From Tanypteryx hageni (taxonomy: Eukaryota; Arthropoda; Insecta; Odonata; Petaluridae), in contig CM054114.1 in NCBI GenBank assembly GCA_028673005.1, positions 122,603,307 through 122,667,306 on the forward strand: 64,000 bases of DNA. Reading direction: 5' to 3'. Made by a program: the position numbers and the translations under genes. The notes below the pieces were generated by a model that worked only from the letters and a program-made list of their open reading frames with translations, was not told where the DNA came from and did not search any database. This document shows positions 21,500 through 33,189 of this stretch, piece by piece; the first letter of the stretch is position 1; the number at the start of each line of letters is the position of its first letter.

Positions 21500-23178
21500 G
21501 AATGAATATCATCATCATCATCATCATGCTTCTGTCCGAAGACAGGTTTTAACTGAATCGCTGCCTCCATTTTTCTCTCCCTAGAAGCCTCTTTTATACC
21601 TCTATAAGTATTATATCCCTGCTTTTTATTATCTAATATTCCTATTCTTTTTCTCCCTCTTCCTCTTTTTCCACTAATTTTTCTTTCTAAGATCGTCCTT
21701 TGTAAACACTGTCTTCTCAATATGTGCCCTATCCAATTTGCTTTTCTTTTCCTGATTGTTTTTATTAGCATCCTATCTTCTCCCACCATTTCTAATACTT
21801 CTTCGTTTCTCTTCCTCTCTGTCCATTTCACTTTCATCATTCTTCTCCATACCCACATCTCAAAACTTTCTAAATATTTTTCCTCCTTTCTCCTTATCGT
21901 CCACGTCTCTGCACCATAAAGAGCTATGCTCCATATGTAGCATTTTGCTAATTTCTTCCTTGGTTCTAGATTTATTTTCTTGCTTGTGAGAAGCTCCTTC
22001 TCGTTATATGCTGCTTTTGCCATTGCAATCCTACTTCTGATGTCCTGTGTACTACTTCCATCCTGTGCTAAAATACTGCCGAGATATTTGAAACTACTAA
22101 CTTGTTCCAATTTTTGGCCATTTACCATTATATTTAATTCTTTATGTTCCTTTGAAACCACCATGACTTTCGTTTTTTCTGTATTGATCTTCATTCCATA
22201 TTGTTGGCCAACCTCAACTAGTCTGTCTGTCATCCTCTGAAGCTCTTTCTCGCCTTCTGCTATTAAGCCCTGATCATCTGCGTATTTAATGGTGGTAATA
22301 CTTTCACCTCCTATCTTAAATCCTTTCTCTTCCATCAAAGCTTCTTCTGTTATTGTTTCTGCATAAATATTAAATATCGCTGGTGAAATAGGACAACCCT
22401 GCCTCACTCCCCTCCCTATTGAAGTACTTTCTGTTTCTTCTCCTTCATCCCTGACTCTAATCTTTTGATCAAAGTAAAGGTTTTTAAGCAGTCTTTTATC
22501 TTTCCAATCTATTCCTATTTTGTTTAAAATACCCAGCATCTTATCCCATTTCACTCGGTCAAAAGCTTTTTCCCAATCTACAAAACAAAAATACATATCT
22601 TTATTGACTTCTAGCGCTCTTTCTATCATGATCCTCATACATCCTATAGCATCTCTAGTCCCCCTTCCTCTTCTAAAACCAAACTGATTATCTTGCAGCT
22701 CCTTTTCTATTTTACATTCAATTCTTTTGGTTATTATTCTGGTTAGAACTTTAGCTGTATGAGAAATTAAACTAATAGTTCTGTAATCCTTACAACATTT
22801 TGCATTGTTCTTTTTCTCCAGTGGTACCATCACAACATCTAAAAAATCTTCAGGCCATATGCCAGTATCATATACTTGGTTAAAAAATTTTGTGAGTTGC
22901 TTAACTGCTTTAGACCCCAAAACCTTAAGAACGTCCACGGGTATATCATCACTCCCAACAGCCTTTCTTCTTTTCATGTCATCAATTGCTCTTTTAACTT
23001 CAGACTCGAGAATACTTGGTCCTAGCTGATCTTCTTCCACATCCTCTTCTTCATTTAATTCAATATTTCTTGGCTTTCCTTCTTTGTCATACAGAACCTC
23101 AATGTATTCTTTCCAGACATTCTTTACATTGTCTGGCTCCGATACTATTTTACCACTTTTGTTCATGATTCCTCGCAT
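21445..23178 (-). CDS. RTE reverse transcriptase frame
   Basis: A 577-residue frame carrying an RTE-clade reverse transcriptase that copies element RNA at a nicked target. Visible motifs are motif A FVDWEKAFD (about 199-207), motif B RQGCPISP (about 259-266) and the catalytic YADD (about 299-302). A C-terminal region rich in Trp, Lys and Arg follows (TIRKRKANWIGHILRR). The finger region begins near residue 50. The first ATG (23178) lies inside the end of the endonuclease frame, in a different phase. Compared with the copy at 33.2-34.5 kb, about 100 nt are missing at this junction, so it was probably one continuous protein. The frame runs through the GAT tail as an Asp run and ends only in flanking DNA. 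Confidence 0.88.
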   Translation of the reverse strand: MRGIMNKSGKIVSEPDNVKNVWKEYIEVLYDKEGKPRNIELNEEEDVEEDQLGPSILESEVKRAIDDMKRRKAVGSDDIPVDVLKVLGSKAVKQLTKFFNQVYDTGIWPEDFLDVVMVPLEKKNNAKCCKDYRTISLISHTAKVLTRIITKRIECKIEKELQDNQFGFRRGRGTRDAIGCMRIMIERALEVNKDMYFCFVDWEKAFDRVKWDKMLGILNKIGIDWKDKRLLKNLYFDQKIRVRDEGEETESTSIGRGVRQGCPISPAIFNIYAETITEEALMEEKGFKIGGESITTIKYADDQGLIAEGEKELQRMTDRLVEVGQQYGMKINTEKTKVMVVSKEHKELNIMVNGQKLEQVSSFKYLGSILAQDGSSTQDIRSRIAMAKAAYNEKELLTSKKINLEPRKKLAKCYIWSIALYGAETWTIRRKEEKYLESFEMWVWRRMMKVKWTERKRNEEVLEMVGEDRMLIKTIRKRKANWIGHILRRQCLQRTILERKISGKRGRGRKRIGILDNKKQGYNTYRGIKEASRERKMEAAIQLKPVFGQKHDDDDDDIHSTLIFFVSVYFVLWPLMF

Positions 23179-24750
23179 TTCTCATTTATCCACTGTTCTC
23201 TGGCTTTATCTGTTTCCCTTCTTAAAGCATTATTTAACTCCTTGTACTTTCTTTGGCCTTCTTCAGTGTTTATGTTCTTCCACTTTCTCCGCTCTTCCAT
23301 TTTTTGCAGCATGGCTGCTGTGATCCAGGGTTTTTTGTTTCTTTCACCCGTTATCATTCCTACCTTCTTTTCCATTACATCTTTAATGTTGCTATGGATG
23401 TATCTCCACTCCTCATCTACATTCTTCCTATTTTCTTCATCTCTCTCCCCCAACCTTTCCTCCAGCTCAGTCATAATAGCCTCCTTGTTTTTAAGGAGTT
23501 CCTCTAAGTTCCATTTCTTGTTAACTCTTATGTTTCTCTTAACACTCTTCAGTCTACATTGTATATTTGCCACCAAAAGGTTGTGGTCAGAATCGATATC
23601 TGCCCCTGGTAGTGTTTTCACATTTTTAATGCTATTTCTAAATCTTTCATTGACTAGTATGTAATCTATCTGGTATCGTCTCTGGTCTCCTGGGCTTCTC
23701 CATGTGTAAAGTCTTCGCTGGTGATGCTTAAACCATGTATTAGTTACAATTAATCTATTTCTATGGCAGAATTCCACAAGTTTATCCCCTCTTTCATTTC
23801 TCTTCCCTAGTCCATATTTTCCCACTATGTTATCTTCCTGTCCCTCTCCGACTACACTGTTCCAATCTCCCATTACTATGGTGGTGATCCTTCCTTTTCC
23901 CTCCTCCTCCAATATCTCCATAATCTGTTCATAGATTTCATCTACTTCGTCGTCGCCAGCATTAGTCGTTGGCATATACACTTGAATTATAAGCATTTCC
24001 ACTGGCTCCATCTGAAGTTTTACGGCTATTAATCTATCATTAACTGTCACTACCTTGCCAATTCTTTCAGCTATCTCTTTTCTCATTATAATCCCCACTC
24101 CCCTTTCCTTTTTCTCCCCTCCCGAGTAAATAATCTTAAATTCGTCTGAATTTATCTCGCCTTCTCCTTCCCACCGAACTTCACTAAGACCTACTATACC
24201 TACATTATTCCTTCTCATTTCCCTTTTTATGTTCTCCAGTTTACCCCCTGAATTCATAGTCCTAACATTCCATGTGCCTATTCTTAATTTCTCACCACTT
24301 GCTTTCCTATTAATGTTAAATTTCCTCTGTGCATCCCCTAGGGTAGTCCCCACCCGGAGATCCGATTGGGGGACTATTTTACCTCTGGAATATTTTACTC
24401 CAGAAAGATCCATAGAGGTATTTTTCAGCTTTTCAGCCTATCATGGGAAATATAATGAGGTAGTTTCCCCTTGCTTTCCTCATCGCAGTTTCACAGAGTG
24501 ATTACCCATCTGTAGCTGTTCAGATCCATATGATCACCACCTACAGAGGTACTGTGCAAGCTGCTGCCCTTGCACAGGGGGATGTAAAACCCCCAAGACT
24601 GCTTCTTAGTCTGACTCTTCCCCTCAGACCTTTCCGGCTTGGATGGTCCTACCAGGAGAATTATCTCCCGCAGGCATAGCTCTTTGGTTCGTAAGAGTAC
24701 ACAAACCTTCCCACCGGTGTAAGGTTATGCAGTCCTTAGGGAATGAATAT
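21500..24750 (-). mobile_element. full-length RTE (BovB-like) LINE with 10 bp target-site duplication
   Basis: The element (21510-24740, about 3.2 kb) is flanked by GAATGAATAT on both sides (21500-21509 and 24741-24750). Its 5' leader of about 330 nt precedes an endonuclease frame and an overlapping reverse transcriptase frame, as in RTE elements, which lack a separate ORF1. The 3' end has a CTGTC-TTCG-GACAG hairpin (21545-21532) and a tail of ATG/GAT triplets. Full length and a perfect duplication suggest fairly recent insertion. Confidence 0.92.
23163..24413 (-). CDS. RTE apurinic-type endonuclease frame
   Basis: A 416-residue frame encoding the EEP-fold endonuclease that nicks target DNA for target-primed reverse transcription. 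Catalytic motifs are intact: IGTWNVRT (Asn49), GLSEVRW (Glu78), MGDWNSVVG (Asp183, Asn185), RYQIDYIL (near 247-252) and DSDHNLL (Asp276, His277). The overall sequence closely resembles the N-terminal half of BovB-type RTE proteins. It ends at TGA 23163-23165 and overlaps the reverse transcriptase frame by 16 nt in another phase, so the polyprotein is probably disrupted. Annotation pipelines often name such frames craniofacial development protein 2-like, which would be misleading. Confidence 0.9.
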   Translation of the reverse strand: MDLSGVKYSRGKIVPQSDLRVGTTLGDAQRKFNINRKASGEKLRIGTWNVRTMNSGGKLENIKREMRRNNVGIVGLSEVRWEGEGEINSDEFKIIYSGGEKKERGVGIIMRKEIAERIGKVVTVNDRLIAVKLQMEPVEMLIIQVYMPTTNAGDDEVDEIYEQIMEILEEEGKGRITTIVMGDWNSVVGEGQEDNIVGKYGLGKRNERGDKLVEFCHRNRLIVTNTWFKHHQRRLYTWRSPGDQRRYQIDYILVNERFRNSIKNVKTLPGADIDSDHNLLVANIQCRLKSVKRNIRVNKKWNLEELLKNKEAIMTELEERLGERDEENRKNVDEEWRYIHSNIKDVMEKKVGMITGERNKKPWITAAMLQKMEERRKWKNINTEEGQRKYKELNNALRRETDKAREQWINEKCEES

Positions 24751-26356
24751 GTAAAAGAAAAATAAATTGAAAGCAGATATACTTCAAGCTAATGTGGCTA
24801 TTTAAAGCTTCAATTTTATGCCATATAACTATGTAATACTGTCTCCATCAATGTCAACCATTTTATTAGATCAACAGTCTTGGAAGACATTAACTGTAAA
24901 AATCTTGGTGCCACCCAAAAATAATCATTATTAATAATATTCTTTCAAAACCTTTTTATAAATTCAAACAATCAATTTCTTTGTAGTTTTTATTGATTTC
25001 AACAATATTTTTAAATTTTCCTCTTTCTTTTAGTCGCTTGCACTTGATGCTGAGCCAAAATGGACCAGGTTGAACAGAGCAAGGGCGTGGGCTGAGTGGA
25101 GCCATGAAGTGAACTCCTGCTGTGCTGCACCCAGAATATAGACATCTGGGTGTGAAAGTAGAGAGGAGTTTTGGCTTAAGGATATGGGCTGAGAGGTTTT
25201 TACCTGGCTGTTACAAATTCTGGTTTGTTCACATCATCAGACAATGTTGGTTATTGGGACAGGAATGAATATTCATTAAGAACTGTTACATCTGGATTAA
25301 ATGACCTACCAGAATATAATTGCTTTCATGATTTAATTCATTATACTTGTTAAAGAAATGGAAAATACAGTGCAACCTCAAAATGTTTTGTACCTGGAAA
25401 TTACTGATTCTGTTATTTTGGATGTACAACTATTTTATTTCTGAGAATATGAGGCAGTAATTTTCTGGAATTTGTGCAACTTTTTGAATAATCCAATTCT
25501 ATTCATTTTTGGAAGTATATTTTGTGTATAAAACTAGAATCCTTTTATAAATTTAACTTTTTCACTGAGTATGAATTCCACTATCATTTATGGGAGTTGT
25601 ATCAAGTTTCTTAGAATGACAGAGGCTATATAAAAATCTAAGTCTTTAAAAGTATACATGGAATATATTAAATTCTGAAAACTGGCCTGATAGCCTACAT
25701 GCCAAATTTTCATGTTAGACTTACTGACTGCCTTTCTTAAGTACAGGAAAATTATTGAGTGCAGAAAAATTTCTAAGTACAGAAAAAATTTTAAGTACAG
25801 TATTGTCAGAATTTCGAAGTAATGGGACTGACAGAGGAAGAAGGGAGATTTAATATCACATGTAATTAGAAAAAAGCATTTATTTGATTTTGTTGTACAT
25901 TGTAAAGTGCAAAATTCATAGAGCAAAGCAATAAAAAATATAAACAGAACCTATGTTTTTCACTCTCCTGCCACTAAGTCCAAAGGCTTGTCCCGGCCAC
26001 TATTTTAGGTATGTTGGACTTAGGGTGATTTTTTTAGGCATTTTTTTCGATGAAAATATGCCTTTTCAGCCTCCTGCACACATTTTCACTTCCTTTGCTG
26101 CAATTTTTTGCATCAGCCAACATCATCTGCAAACTCTCGAGATGCATAAAACCTCCAAGTCAGAATTCTCTACTCTGCATGTCAAAAGGTCAAAAGCATT
26201 CACAATAACAGTGCCCCCTCCATAAATTACCTCCTGTTGGCCAAGAGATTGAAAAGTAAGGGATTGCAGACAATTTTACATAAGAGCCATGTAATCCATG
26301 AATGTAAAAGAAATAATGCCAGCATTATTGAATCAAAAGTAAGAACTTCAATTTTG

Positions 26357-26362
<6 letters not shown>

Positions 26363-26454
<92 letters not shown>

Positions 26455-26460
26455 ATATAT
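26363..26460. repeat. compound (AT)n(AC)n(AT)n(GT)n microsatellite
   Basis: About 100 bp of alternating purine-pyrimidine repeats. The AC and GT blocks are inverted relative to each other around an AT block, so the whole can fold into a hairpin. Confidence 0.95.
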
Positions 26461-26891
26461 GAGTATATCAATAAACTTGCATTACAAAATATTTTTAAAA
26501 TTGACATTTGTAACATTTACAAACTGAAAAAATAAAAAACTTTCGTATTTCATTGGGATATAAAAAATTAATTTATGATAAATTTAAAGAATCCCTTCTT
26601 AGAAAAGATTAGCAAAAGACATGCTCACCAACACAGTAATGCTTTTAGGGACTTGGAAAAATTTAGAAAAGTTCCAAGTAGATGGGCACATACAAAATGT
26701 GGGTATATTATAATTGCCTGATATGATGCAAATGATTTAATAAAAAAGATATTATGCAATTGCCATGATAGAGTTAATTTATCCCAACCACAGTTCACTT
26801 AACCAACAGGAGGCATTAACACAATGATGAGACCAAATTAACAATTGAAAAATCTCTCAAAATGTAATCAGGATAAACAACTACTACTAAT

Positions 26892-26990
26892 GAATTAAGT
26901 ATTAAATATTGTAATTTAAATAAAAATTAGTGAAACCAACTTTTATATGCACTAAAAAGTATGCAATAAATATAAAATTAACATAATTGT
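26892..26990 (+). repeat. dispersed AT-rich repeat, copy 2
   Basis: It aligns with 399-485, sharing GCAATAAATATAAAATT and a CCAACTTT block. Class unknown. Confidence 0.5.
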
Positions 26991-28478
26991 TTCAGAGAGT
27001 AAAAATAGTTTTGGGTGAATAGAAATTGTTTGACAATTCTTATACACCCAAAATTATCTTTAACCTATATAACATTTAATTTTCTCTCTGTCTCTCTCCT
27101 ACTGTCTTTCTCTCATATTAAAGCATTCAAAGAATGCATTCCATACATGTATAGTATAAGGATTAAGGTGGCAATACAATTTCGAGGTTTAATAATGACA
27201 CAGTCGCCAAGACAACATATTAAAAATCTTAAAATTTTCAAATATGATTAAATGTATGATTTAAACGTAGAACTTGAGCGATTTTGTATCATAGGCAAAA
27301 TGTGATGATAAGAATAAGAAACTTGGATTATTTTTCTTTAGAATCAATTCTTTCTAATTATAATTTGCAAAAGAGTTAAAGCCTCTAAGTCAAAAAATCG
27401 ATTTTTGTGTGTTATTTTATGGGTAATAGAAATTATCTACTGGAGTCGAACCCGGGTCTTTTTTGGGATTTTGTTTCGTAAATGACTTTTACTATAAGAA
27501 TCAAACATTCCTACAAAATTTAAATTTTCCATTTCACGCACTACTACTATAATTATATAGCATAAATTTATATGCTATTTATTGTTCCAAGGTGATCAAA
27601 ATTTTCTATTATTTTCATTCCTACTAAACATCTTCAATGTCTTCCTGTACATAAAAAAAAATCTATTTTGTCAAAATATCCAAAAATGCTTTACATACCA
27701 AAAGCTAATGCTTCTGCCTGAATACCTAGATCAATGGGACACATTGCAAAATGCATACCACAATCAACCTGATGAATAGAACATGTAAAGTGGAAAGCTC
27801 TTTCATTCGACTTCATAATATAAGTTGATTACTCTCACCCCTGTTCATTCTTGGAATCACAAAAGAGAACATGTCCAGGCAGATCGAGGATGTCAGCTGT
27901 GTGATAGACTGCATGTTCGGAGTGGCCTGGTAACTGTCTCTTGGAGCCATACTTCTGAAACAATAATAGAATCAAATCATAAATCTTTCACCACAAGATG
28001 CCATGCTGACATTAGGGCATTTTATGATAAATAGATAGATATTCTTACTCCCCTCATGTAAAATCATTCTAACATTTTTCAGAATTGAATTTCTGTAAAA
28101 ACTCATGTTACCCTTTAAATACAAGATTTTTAAAAGAAAAAACTGAGTAAATCTTTTTATATATTTGTAAAAACATCATTTCTAAGCTGCTCAGGTAAGC
28201 CAGTTGTTCTCTTTCTCACACACACAGCATTATTTGATCTCCAAATTCCCTAAAGAATGGCTCACATATATACGTGTATATATATATATATTGGTATGTA
28301 TGTATCAGTCCAAATTTCTATATATTGTATGTCATTCTCATAGATGGTGAGAGAGAACATGAGTTGACACATAAATTAGTACGTGACAATGATGCAGAAT
28401 TATAACTTGCAGGTTTAAGTGAAGATAAATAATAAACCTAAATTTTAAAAAATCACTAAATTTCCATGAATGCCTTGA

Positions 28479-31066
28479 TTAACACTTTCAATCCCTTTCT
28501 ATTTATAGGCCCGTGAGCCTAGAAACCCAGCATATTTGAGTGTTTTTTCAAAGGATATAATTTAATATAAAAAAGGAACACAATAACTCCAATTCTGCAG
28601 TTTGATAGAACACATTTTTATTTATGAAAGAGAAAAAGATATCCAATCTTTGTCTATTCAATGATTTATTATTTAATTTTGAAAATTGCTAATTTTTCAT
28701 AATAAAAAAAGTCAGGTTTTTTCTTGTTTTACACATATTGGGCTCTAGTATGGTAGTCTTTGAAACAAACTGGCAAACAAAGAGCAATTTTACAAGTAGG
28801 ACACCACCAGGAAGTCTCCTTTCTACCAGATTTGCCTGTAGAGGCCTTGGTCCTCTCTGAACACACATGACACACACTAGTCGGATTGGCTTTTTTTCCG
28901 TTGGTGGTATCTTGTCAGGGAAATGTCTGCCAAGGAGTCTGTTAATTCCACTGTTGGTTCCAGGTTCATTTTGCGCTTCCATACCTCCTTCTGCAGCGAA
29001 AGTTTCCCCCAGTTCTCCCATATAATCTCCTAAGTTGCATTTTTTCTTATCTGATGGGATGCGAGTTTCACGATAAATAAAATATGAATTGGTAACAGCC
29101 ATCATAAATGCATGAAAGAACAATTTCTTCCACCATTTCAGTTGTTTCCTTTTGAAGGGATACTAAGCTACCATTTGGTCGCTCCTGTCCACACCTGTCT
29201 TATTGATATTGTAGTCAAGGACTGCATCTGGTTTGGCTTTTTTCACTCGACCCTCCTTGCATCTCACTACAATTTCTGATGTGGTTGCTTTATGGGCAGT
29301 TGATAACACCAAAACATCCCTAGTGTCTTTCCACTTCAGACACAACAAATGCTCTCTTCTCATAAATACAATATCACCTTTTTTAATTTTTTTATTCACA
29401 ACATTGTCTTTGGGCAATTCTCTACGATTGGACATACAGGTGCCAACTGCTAAAGTTTTTTTACTCCACAAAAAGTCAAACACAGCAGGCGAACTGTAGT
29501 ATCGGTCCATGAAAACATCATGATCCTTATCAAAATACTTTGCTAAAAGTCTTTGTAAAAGAGCCATTACAGAATTGTCGACATTCCCTTTTCCACAGTA
29601 CACTTCCATATTTAGCACATAACCAGTTGATGCATCACAAACTACAAACAATTTCATTCCATATTTTTGAGGCTTATTTTTCATAAACACTCTAAAATGG
29701 ATTCTGCCTCTAAAACCGCACATTCCTTCATCTACTGTCAAATTGATATTTGGAGTGTATGCAGAAGAAAATGATTGAATCAAATGGTCAAAAAACGGTC
29801 TCAGTTTATGCAAAGGGTCATGATTAGGTTGACCTTGAGGAACATAAGTGGAATTATCGTTCAGGTGTAAGTTCGACAAAATGGCAAGAAATCTGTTTCT
29901 ACTTAGCAATGATGATGGTAATGGAGTACACATAAAGATTTTTCTTGTCCAATAATTTCTCAGTGTTCTTTTTTTGACTAAACACGTAAAAAATTATAGA
30001 AAAAAATGAATAGAGTTCATCCAATTTCACGGGTTTCCACTTCGCAAATAAACTGTTAGGTTTCAATCTGTTGTTGCGCCTCAGTTTGTCTATAATTGAA
30101 GCAGCATACCTGTTGGTTTCCTTCTTGATATGTCTCACCATTGACTTAGGGAAGAATACAGAAAAACAGTCATACGGAGTTGAAGATGCATCAAGAGTAG
30201 CAGTAATTCCGGGCTGTTCTTGAAAAACTGGAAGTTGAGGTGCAGTATCTTGAAATTTCCAGCCAAGTTCTGCATCCGACAATCGGTGTTTACTCTGCCT
30301 CTTTCTTTTGCTTGACTGCTGATCATTTGTAGTGGTAGGTGAAGGGGTAGCTGAACAAGATGAGCTACAATCACCAGCCTCAAAAGTTGCAGGAACACCT
30401 GGGTCACCATCGACATCACTATTTTCTCCATCTTCTTCTGAGCAGAAAAATTGGCCCGAGAATAAAACAGAATCAGTTTAATTTGTAATCAATTTCATGA
30501 ATATTATTAGAACAAAAGTATGAAAAGAAATATAAAATTTTATATAATACAGTCAGTATGCAAAACATAAACTAATAGGTTATAATTACCTTCATCTGAA
30601 TTTCCTTCATAATCAGGATCATCATCAGAGTCTGCTATGTCACCTTCCGAGCCAGAATCATCATACACCTCATCAAGTACATCTAGAATGTCACTTTCAT
30701 CTAAACTATCCATAATTATTATGTCAAAACCTCGTGAAAATCGAATACAAAGAATTACACGTTGAAAATAAATGCACATGTACCGGCGAAGTGCGGCCTG
30801 ACAGTAGCGTTCGTCATTCTCATTTGGTTTGACTCGTCTAACTCATGAAGTTCATATTTACGACACATATGGCAGCACTATGCAAACATTGTGGCCAAAT
30901 ATATTACTTAAGGAGATAAAGGAATTATAAAGCCCAAACCCGAGATATACTCGTTCAGGGGTTAATATCGGATGAGATACATGAGCCCGTGTGGGACTCG
31001 GGCTTGGGACAATGACGCCTTGTAGTTATCCCGACCTATGCTCGGGCTTGGGATTGAAAGTGTTAA
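28479..31066 (-). mobile_element. piggyBac element, complete with TIRs and TTAA duplications
   Basis: TTAA at 28479-28482 is followed by CACTTTCAATCCC. The right end, GGGATTGAAAGTG (31050-31062), is its exact complement and abuts TTAA at 31063-31066. Internal ends repeat GAGCCCGTG-like and ACTCGGGCTTGGG motifs. The 2580 bp element encodes one piggyBac transposase on the minus strand. Size, 13 bp TIRs and TTAA are all as expected for the superfamily. Confidence 0.93.
28729..30713 (-). pseudogene. piggyBac transposase, two exons, disrupted
   Basis: Exon 1 (30713-30590) starts MDSLDESD and is acidic. A 152 bp intron with GT/AG borders (30589-30438) joins it in frame to exon 2 (EEDGENSD). Exon 2 carries the piggyBac dimerisation and RNase H-like regions with the three catalytic Asp: LTVDEGM, CDASTGY and FMDRYYSSP, then GVDRSDQM. 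The C-terminal cysteine-rich zinc domain (CPTCK, CLPVCFKDYH) ends at TAA 28729. Three lesions break it: a frameshift near 29980-29995, an in-frame TAG at 29165-29163 just after DQMVA, and a 2 nt slip (extra GT) near 28858-28868. All catalytic Asp survive, so decay is moderate, but it cannot make a full transposase. Confidence 0.9.
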
Positions 31067-31239
31067 ACTATGCACATGTTATAAATATTAACAATACAAA
31101 AAAATCTACTATATCATTTCCTTTGAAAGCCATCTTTATGAAGACAAAGTAAAAGATCATTCTTATTTTTGCTTTAGAAACAAATATTTAGGAAGATATC
31201 CCATTGATGCAGTATTTTGATAATAACTATGATTGGTTT

Positions 31240-32037
31240 TCATCCAGTAAATTGGTTGCAAATGTTGACAAGACTTTTACTATGACTTTTTTTCCCTCAG
31301 AGATCTATGAAATTCTGACAGTCCACCATTTGCTAAATTTTTAGGTGTATACCTAGACCCCACATTGACATGGAAGCAACAGGGAAAAATTCTCTCAGTG
31401 GAACTCAATAAAACACTACTTATTAAGATGTCTGGATTCCTGTCTTTCCAAAACTGTTCTGAGAGCTGCATATTTTGCAACTTTTCATTGAAAAATACTG
31501 TATTCTATTTTAGTCTGGGGTCACTCAGTGTTTTCCATTTCCAAAGAAAAGCTATTAGAATACTAGGAGGCCTAGGGTTCAGAGATGATTGCCAGAACTC
31601 TTTTACAGAACTGGATATCTTAACATTTCCTTGTCTTTTTATAAGTGAATGCCTAATGTATATTCACAAGAATCTGGATCAATATTGTATTGTGAACTCA
31701 ATCCATTCTTACTAGAAGTAAGGACAATGTGGAAAATAAATATTTCAGGCTCACTAAAGTTAGGAATGGGCCTAACTACTGGGCAGAAATTTTTCAATAC
31801 TGTCCTAATGAGTATCAGGTCTTTTCCTCATACAAGTTTCAAATTACATGTTAAAACGTTTTTAATTGAGCTTACCTTCTATTCATCTGAGGAATTTCTG
31901 ATTTGTCACTGGAATGTATTGTAAATTTTGAATACTGTTTTTGTTTTGTTTGTCTGTAATGTATGTTATAGTAACCTAAGGTTTTTTTGACAATGTAATG
32001 CTCAAAGAGTGTCTACAATAAACTATACTATACTATC
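31240..32037 (+). pseudogene. Jockey-type LINE, C-terminal RT end
   Basis: Plus-strand frames give KFLGVYLDPTLTW, the block after the RT palm, then LYSILVWGHS-like and KKAIRILGGLGFRDDC, which are conserved thumb/C-terminal motifs of Jockey LINEs. It ends in ACAATAAACTATACTATAC, a typical A/T-rich 3' tail. Frameshifts separate the blocks. The copy is 5'-truncated. Confidence 0.7.
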
Positions 32038-32044
32038 AGTGATA

Positions 32045-32910
32045 ATATCTCTGAAAATAACTATTAATAATAATAATGTTTAAAAGACATTACAAATAAT
32101 GCATAGAATAAATAAAAACATAGACCTTAAAAGAAGAGAAGAATACAAAAGTACCCAAATAACAGACAATAAATCACTGATATTATAAAGACATTTAGTC
32201 AATAGAGACTCATGTACATGCTTCTTGAAAGATTGAAATGTGTTTTTCCCTTTGATTGTAGCAGGCAGAGCATTATAAAATTTAATACATCTTGCTTTTG
32301 GTCCTTGGTAGCAAATTATTAAGTTCTGTTGTATAATATGGATATCATTAATTCTTCTTGTGTTGTAATCATAGACATTCCTCTTTTGTCATTGTCAGAT
32401 ATGTTTTGTTTCACATATAACACAGCATTATAAACATAAATAGATAGAACAGTCAAGAGTGCTAATTCTTTAAAGTGTGTTTGGCAATGTGCTCTGATGA
32501 ATGCATTGCACATTGATCTGACCTTTTTCTGGATTTTGAAAACCTCATTTAGTTGAGTAGAAAAGCCCCAGATGACAGTGGCATAAGCAATACATGAATA
32601 GAAATAAGCAAAGTACATATTTTTAATACTTCAATACTGAGTGTGTGCATCAGGACAGATAGGATATACTATGCAGAGTTTAGCATTTTACATAAATTGT
32701 CCGTATGATAGGACCATTTTTAACAGAGGGTCAATATAGACACCTAAAAATTTGAACCCCTTAGCAGAATTGATCACATCTTGATCGAGAAAAGAATATA
32801 CGTTTTGGCAAAATTTATGCAAAGTGGAGAAGAATAAATCCTATGTTTTACCTTTATTTGAGGTGAGTCTATTGCCCTTACACAACTCAGACATCATCCA
32901 CAAAACCTAG
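32045..32910 (-). pseudogene. Jockey-type LINE, C-terminal RT end (opposite strand)
   Basis: Minus-strand frames give FKFLGVYIDPLL (around 32740), then YFAYFYSCIAYATVIWGFS and KIQKKVRSMCNA (32618-32500), and near the 3' end YNALPATIKGKNTFQSFKK. These are the same blocks as in the neighbouring plus-strand fragment but from a different Jockey family. A tail of ATT/TTA triplets lies at 32060-32080. Several stops make it dead. Confidence 0.72.
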
Positions 32911-33189
32911 ACTGGCTTACCATGTGAAATAGGCACCATATGTTTTTGGTCAAATTTTTGTGAAATATTAAATATTATACATGAAAAGTTATAGTATTTC
33001 ATATTATCCATTTGGTTCCCATGCAATATGGAAAAAGACAAGCAATCTAGAGCAATTTAATGGGCATGCAGCGATTAGGTACTATGAATGTTTTAATTTG
33101 AAGATCTTTTGCACAACTTTACCTATCCAAAAGCATGGAAATCAATTGTTTTTAGAAACTCTGTTATAGAATACCTCATAACCATGTTT

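Larger units (their letters stand above)
24751..28478. other. non-coding DNA with one microsatellite
   Basis: No gene recognised in 3.7 kb. It contains the AT/AC/GT microsatellite at 26363-26460 and copy 2 of a dispersed repeat at 26892-26990. The region 27780-28035 has an open frame of 69 codons without a domain. Confidence 0.45.

Noticed and set aside
23242..23664. 140-codon plus-strand frame within the RTE
   Set aside because: It is antisense to the RTE endonuclease and has only low-complexity hydrophobic content.
26227..26516. Open frames with Tyr-Ile repeats
   Set aside because: Translation of the AT/AC microsatellite.
27438..27462. tRNA-like T arm (GGGTTCGACTCC on the minus strand)
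   Set aside because: No D arm, anticodon arm or acceptor stem accompanies it.
30135..30431. 98-codon minus-strand frame overlapping the piggyBac N-terminus
   Set aside because: It is an alternative frame; the in-frame reading joins exon 1 and leads into the transposase.
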